36,426 bases of DNA, taken from contig VSNY01000019.1 in assembly GCA_009774535.1 (NCBI GenBank), positions 1 through 36,426 of the forward strand. Reading direction: 5' to 3'. The notes under the pieces are model-generated. The model searched no databases. It was not told where the DNA came from and saw only the letters and a list, made by a program, of their open reading frames with translations. The translations under genes and the position numbers were made by a program. The DNA is from Lachnospiraceae bacterium. GTDB lineage: Bacteria > Bacillota > Clostridia > Lachnospirales > Lachnospiraceae. Shown here in pieces: positions 33,660 through 36,426 of the stretch; the first letter of the stretch is position 1, and every line of letters starts with the position of its first letter.

Positions 33660-34820
33660 ATGAAAAAACGGAAGATACAGATTTTTACAATGACGCATAA
33701 ATCGTTTACCCCGCCGCCGGACCCGATCTATGTGCCTTTGCAGGTGGGCAGGGCAAATCAGGAACCGCTGGGGTATCTGCGGGATGATCTGGGAGACAAT
33801 ATATCTCATTTGAATGCGTATTACAGTGAATTGACCGGAGTGTACTGGCTTTGGAAAAATTGTACGGATACTGATATTATTGGAATCTGCCATTACCGCA
33901 GATATCTGATTGCGGAGGACGGGCGCTTATACCGCGCGGATGATTTTGCGCGTCTGCTGGCGGAGTATGATATGATTGTGACCAAAAAGCTGGAACTGCG
34001 GACGTCTTATTACGATGGATTTGCGTCTACGCACGATGAAAAAGATCTGGTCGAAACAGAGCGCGTAGTTGCTGAAAAATACCCTTCCTATGCGCCGCTG
34101 TTTCATCAGATGGTGCATCAGAAAGAGACTTATTTTGCAAATATGATGGTGTGCAGCAAACAGCTGTATGATCAGTATTGCGCCTGGCTGTTTGATATTT
34201 TATTTGAAGTGCAAAAAAGAATTGATACGACCGGATATGATAATTACCGTAAACGGGTGTATGGATTTTTGTCAGAATTTCTGCTTACGGTATGGATTGA
34301 AAAAAATGGGCTGCGCGTCTATGAGAGCTGCGTGGGAATGAGTTCTGAAAAATATGAGACGGAACAGATCAAACAGCAGCTGGCGGTGTATTTTGCCAAT
34401 CAGGATATCGCGGGCGCAAAGCAGTATTTTTTACAGCAGCTGGACAAACGGCCGGATGTGCTGATGGAAGCTTCGGATATCCGCGGGGAATTAAAACTCT
34501 GTATGCAGATTATTTCGACTTGTGAATATGAAAAACAAAGCGGCGGGATTACTATGGTAGAACGCGGGCTGACTTTTGGGGAGCTGCTGGCGCAGATGAA
34601 AGAGCTGAACCGTTTTATGGAACGGCTGGCGGATGTATATCCGGACCAGCTGCAGCAGACAGGAGGAAAGCAGCCTTGGGGATTTGCGCCGGGCAGCGAT
34701 GTGGAGAAGCAGGTGTCAGCGTATGTGCAGAAACATCCTGTGTCCGTGACGGCAGCCCAAATTGCAGGCGTTGTAGTTGAAAAACGCCCGGATACGCGCA
34801 GTGAACTTCCGTCTAAGTAA
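33660..34820 (+). CDS. DUF4422 glycosyltransferase
   Basis: This 386-residue protein matches the DUF4422 group of capsular polysaccharide glycosyltransferases. Conserved marks are the start IQIFTMTHK, DNISHLNAYYSELTGVYWLWKN, IIGICHYRRYL and the MMVCSKQLYDQYCAWLFDILF segment (residues 1-240). A C-terminal extension of about 140 residues is not explained by that domain; it contains two amphipathic helical stretches and ends VEKRPDTRSELPSK. No other polysaccharide gene is nearby, so the enzyme stands alone between map and rplM. The ribosome binding site before the ATG is weak. Confidence 0.85.
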   Translation: MKKRKIQIFTMTHKSFTPPPDPIYVPLQVGRANQEPLGYLRDDLGDNISHLNAYYSELTGVYWLWKNCTDTDIIGICHYRRYLIAEDGRLYRADDFARLLAEYDMIVTKKLELRTSYYDGFASTHDEKDLVETERVVAEKYPSYAPLFHQMVHQKETYFANMMVCSKQLYDQYCAWLFDILFEVQKRIDTTGYDNYRKRVYGFLSEFLLTVWIEKNGLRVYESCVGMSSEKYETEQIKQQLAVYFANQDIAGAKQYFLQQLDKRPDVLMEASDIRGELKLCMQIISTCEYEKQSGGITMVERGLTFGELLAQMKELNRFMERLADVYPDQLQQTGGKQPWGFAPGSDVEKQVSAYVQKHPVSVTAAQIAGVVVEKRPDTRSELPSK

Positions 34821-34850
34821 ATAATTATTGGCGAATATTTGAAATAAATC

Positions 34851-34879
34851 TTGACACACCCGGCCCAGGGTACTATAAT
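34851..34879 (+). promoter_or_regulatory. Sigma-A promoter of the rplM-rpsI operon
   Basis: TTGACA (34851-34856) and TATAAT (34874-34879), both perfect, are 17 nt apart. The gene starts 145 nt further on, leaving a leader of about 138 nt. Confidence 0.9.
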
Positions 34880-34897
34880 ATCTAAGTCTGACATAGT

Positions 34898-34929
34898 AAG
34901 GAAATGCAGTGATTTCCCTTTCTGCATTT
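34898..34929 (+). promoter_or_regulatory. Mutually exclusive hairpins in the rplM leader
   Basis: Two hairpins compete for the same bases. One pairs GGAAAT (34900-34905) with ATTTCC (34912-34917). The other pairs AAATGCAG (34902-34909) with CTGCATTT (34922-34929). Such a switch is what an autoregulatory ribosomal-protein leader would look like, and L13 leaders are known in Firmicutes. I could not compare it to a covariance model. Confidence 0.5.
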
Positions 34930-35023
34930 GAACTATATAATTATTCGGAGAAGGAAGAAGACGAAGCTTCCGGACATGGCTGAGTTTTTGGAGTTCTTAC
35001 AAAATTTTCAAGGAGGCAGACCA

Positions 35024-35452
35024 ATGAAAACATTTATGGCAAGTCCAGACACGATCGACAGAAAATGGTATGTTGTAGACGCAGAAGGAATGACATTAGG
35101 ACGTTTAGCATCCGAAATTGCTAAAGTATTAAGAGGCAAAAATAAACCGATTTTTACACCGCACATGGATACAGGTGATTATGTGATCGTAGTCAACGCT
35201 GAAAAGATTAAAGTAACAGGCAAAAAACTCGACCAGAAAATTTACTACAGACATTCCGGTTATGTTGGCGGTATGAAAGAGACCACATTAAAAGATATGC
35301 TGAATAAGCATCCGGAAAGAGTTGTGGAATATGCAGTGAAAGGCATGCTCCCGAAAGGGCCATTGGGAAGGGAGATGTATCGAAAACTGTTCGTATATGT
35401 CGGACCAGAACATAAACACGCAGCTCAGAAACCGGAAGCGCTCACATTTTAA
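35024..35452 (+). CDS. rplM: 50S ribosomal protein L13
   Basis: This 142-residue protein is ribosomal protein L13 of the large subunit. Family marks are KWYVVDAEGMTLGRLASEIA, RGKNKPIFTPHMDTGDYVIVVNA, the YYRHSGYVGG segment, and GMLPKGPLGREMYRKLFVY. The ATG at 35024 is chosen because AAGGAGG at 35010-35016 precedes it; the open frame extends upstream to 34928, but that part is leader RNA. It is the first gene of the usual rplM-rpsI pair, 23 nt before rpsI. It binds 23S rRNA early in large-subunit assembly. Confidence 0.97.
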   Translation: MKTFMASPDTIDRKWYVVDAEGMTLGRLASEIAKVLRGKNKPIFTPHMDTGDYVIVVNAEKIKVTGKKLDQKIYYRHSGYVGGMKETTLKDMLNKHPERVVEYAVKGMLPKGPLGREMYRKLFVYVGPEHKHAAQKPEALTF

Positions 35453-35475
35453 TCGGAAATAGGAGGTAAATTACA

Positions 35476-35868
35476 GTGGCTAATGCAAGATATTATGGAA
35501 CAGGAAGAAGAAAAAGCTCTGTTGCCAGAGTTTATCTGATGCCGGGAACAGGCAAAATTACAATTAATAAAAGAGATATTGACGACTATCTCGGATTAGA
35601 AACATTAAAAGTGATTGTACGTCAGCCGTTGGAAGCAACGGGGACCGTTGATAAATTCGACGTACTTGTAAATGTAAAAGGCGGTGGCTTTACCGGACAG
35701 GCCGGAGCAATCCGTCATGGGATTGCAAGAGCGTTGCTGGAAGCAGACGCAGATTACCGTCCAGTATTAAAGAGCGCCGGATATCTGACTCGTGATCCTC
35801 GTATGAAAGAAAGAAAGAAGTACGGTCTCAAAGCGGCCCGCCGCGCTCCGCAGTTCAGCAAGCGTTAA
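35476..35868 (+). CDS. rpsI: 30S ribosomal protein S9
   Basis: This 130-residue protein is ribosomal protein S9 of the small subunit. It shows YYGTGRRKSSVARVYL, the NVKGGGFTGQAGAIRHGIARAL core, and the invariant C-terminus KAARRAPQFSKR, whose last arginine reaches the P-site tRNA. The start is GTG with AGGAGG at 35461-35466. The 3' end of rpsI is a known integration site for integrative elements in some Firmicutes. Here a terminator and element-like DNA follow while the gene end stays intact. Confidence 0.98.
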   Translation: MANARYYGTGRRKSSVARVYLMPGTGKITINKRDIDDYLGLETLKVIVRQPLEATGTVDKFDVLVNVKGGGFTGQAGAIRHGIARALLEADADYRPVLKSAGYLTRDPRMKERKKYGLKAARRAPQFSKR

Positions 35869-35887
35869 ATTTTATCAAAATGGCTCA

Positions 35888-35921
35888 AAAAGCCCGGAAA
35901 ATCAAGGTTTTCCGGGCTTTT
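35888..35921 (+). terminator. Terminator of the rplM-rpsI operon
   Basis: AAAAGCCCGGAAAA (35888-35901) pairs perfectly with TTTTCCGGGCTTTT (35908-35921) around a 6-nt loop. It begins 20 nt after the rpsI stop. Confidence 0.92.
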
Positions 35922-35931
35922 GCTTTTGATA

Positions 35932-36130
35932 GGGTTTGATGTAGTTTGACGCAAAAAAGCCATTTTTCACCAAATTTATAGTGGTTCCCAATAGGATAAC
36001 CGGGCAAAAAGAGGTTCAAGTGGTTACAAAATAGGATAACCACAGCTCTATTTTTGGGGTATTTCAGAGGTGATTTTTACTCCCTCTCTCCCCTCGATTT
36101 ATACGAGAACAGTTTGGCATAGTTTGACCG
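35932..36130. repeat. Imperfect direct repeats downstream of rpsI
   Basis: Two repeat families lie in this gene-free stretch. An 18-nt unit, GGTTTGATGTAGTTTGAC at 35933-35950 and AGTTTGGCATAGTTTGAC at 36111-36128, agrees at 14 positions. A 22-23-nt unit at 35980-36001 and 36019-36041 starts AGTGGTT and ends ATAGGATAACC. The second copy of the latter also holds the dyad GTGGTTA/TAACCAC (36020-36026, 36037-36043). Repeats like these next to an integration site resemble integrase arm-binding sites, but this is inference. Confidence 0.6.
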
Positions 36131-36162
36131 AATTTGAATAATTGAATAGGATTCTAATGCAG

Positions 36163-36191
36163 GCACTCAGTATTTTTTGCTGGGTGCTTTT
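36163..36191 (+). terminator. Hairpin with T-run in the element-like region
   Basis: GCACTCAG (36163-36170) pairs with CTGGGTGC (36180-36187), one position a wobble, and TTTTT follows. It is probably a terminator upstream of the broken ParA gene. Confidence 0.6.
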
Positions 36192-36221
36192 TGCATTTCC
36201 GGGGAACTGTATTCCGGGATC

Positions 36222-36266
36222 AGAAAAAGCCGTCACTTTTCAATTTATGAAGTGGCGGCTTTTTCT
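36222..36266. terminator. Strong bidirectional terminator before the broken ParA gene
   Basis: AGAAAAAGCCGTCACTT (36222-36238) pairs with AAGTGGCGGCTTTTTCT (36250-36266) over 17 positions with one wobble. A-run and T-run on either side allow function on both strands. It separates the rpsI side from the ParA start 45 nt later. Confidence 0.8.
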
Positions 36267-36310
36267 ATTTCCAGAAGCAACCACAACGAATTAGAAACGA
36301 GGTGATTATC

Positions 36311-36370
36311 TTGAACACGCAAATCATCGCCATCGCCAACCAAAAGGGAGGTGTGGGTTATGAAAAGTAA
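36311..36370 (+). pseudogene. Broken ParA/Soj start, cut in the Walker A motif
   Basis: A TTG start with AGGTGAT at 36300-36306 opens the frame MNTQIIAIANQKGGVGYEK, then TAA. The first 16 residues match the ParA/Soj N-terminus. The expected continuation is KTTT, completing the Walker A motif, but after GGVG the sequence changes completely. ParA-type proteins partition plasmids, chromosomes or integrative elements. The break at about 36357-36360 marks an insertion or deletion. Since the window ends 56 nt later, I cannot see whether the rest of the gene follows. Confidence 0.7.
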
Positions 36371-36386
36371 GTTATTATGCAAAGTT

Positions 36387-36424
36387 GAGCCTACACTTTT
36401 GCTGATTTTATAGGGTATAGGCTC
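36387..36424. repeat. Inverted repeat at the window edge, possible insertion-sequence end
   Basis: GAGCCTA (36387-36393) and TAGGCTC (36418-36424) form a 7-bp dyad just after the ParA break. The DNA from 36359 onward is unlike the sequence before it. It could be the end of an insertion sequence that split the ParA gene. The family cannot be named from 60 nt. Confidence 0.3.
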
Positions 36425-36426
36425 TT

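Noticed and set aside
36350..36370. Group II intron start (GTGTG at the ParA break)
   Set aside because: GTGTG fits the loose 5' consensus, but these bases also encode the conserved GGVG. The following sequence shows no recognisable intron domain I, and too little is visible.

Overview
The window looks like the chromosome of a gut-type Clostridia species, most likely Lachnospiraceae. Support comes from moderate GC, many consensus sigma-A promoters, Gram-positive lipoproteins, a clostridial-type SEC-C methionine aminopeptidase, an rplM-rpsI pair, and CUT1 sugar transport genes without their own ATPase. This assignment is inference from gene content; no marker gene was compared with a database.

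Region 1 (1-11000) is a carbohydrate locus. A 5'-truncated DUF4038/DUF5605 (apiosidase-like) glycoside hydrolase on the minus strand abuts, head to head, a 5'-truncated fucose-isomerase-like gene on the plus strand. The isomerase also carries an in-frame TAA. Downstream and tightly coupled are a split transketolase (two genes), an FGGY sugar kinase, a membrane-anchored protein of unknown function, a CUT1 ABC importer (lipoprotein plus two permeases) and a YesL-like protein. Together they suggest hydrolysis, uptake, isomerisation, phosphorylation and transketolase cleavage of an unusual pentose. D-apiose is a candidate.

Region 2 (11200-18310) holds a PrsA/SurA-like lipoprotein with a tandem-repeat tail, a spacer with a large hairpin, a heterodimeric ABC exporter with one degenerate ATP site, and murA behind a long leader containing helically phased repeats.

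Region 3 (18450-25020) starts with a tRNA-Arg(ACG) gene and its terminator. An AT-rich islet follows, with a DUF1016 PDDEXK nuclease and small or broken zinc-ribbon ORFs. Then come an unrecognised gene coupled to lhr, and lhr itself, a very large helicase.

Region 4 (25060-30900) holds an Rrf2 regulator, a LacX-like aldose epimerase, an orphan sugar-binding lipoprotein, an ECF sigma/anti-sigma pair, and a BlaI-type repressor whose expected M56 sensor partner is reduced to a 19-codon stub. A tiny secreted protein follows.

Region 5 (31000-36426) holds an NlpC/P60 cell-wall hydrolase, a SEC-C methionine aminopeptidase, a DUF4422 glycosyltransferase and rplM-rpsI. Downstream of rpsI lies what looks like the edge of a mobile element: imperfect direct repeats, two terminators and a ParA start broken at its Walker A motif.

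The two features that most invite a second look are the apiose-like sugar locus with its broken junction and the element edge after rpsI. All functional calls are from reading translated sequence; no search was run.
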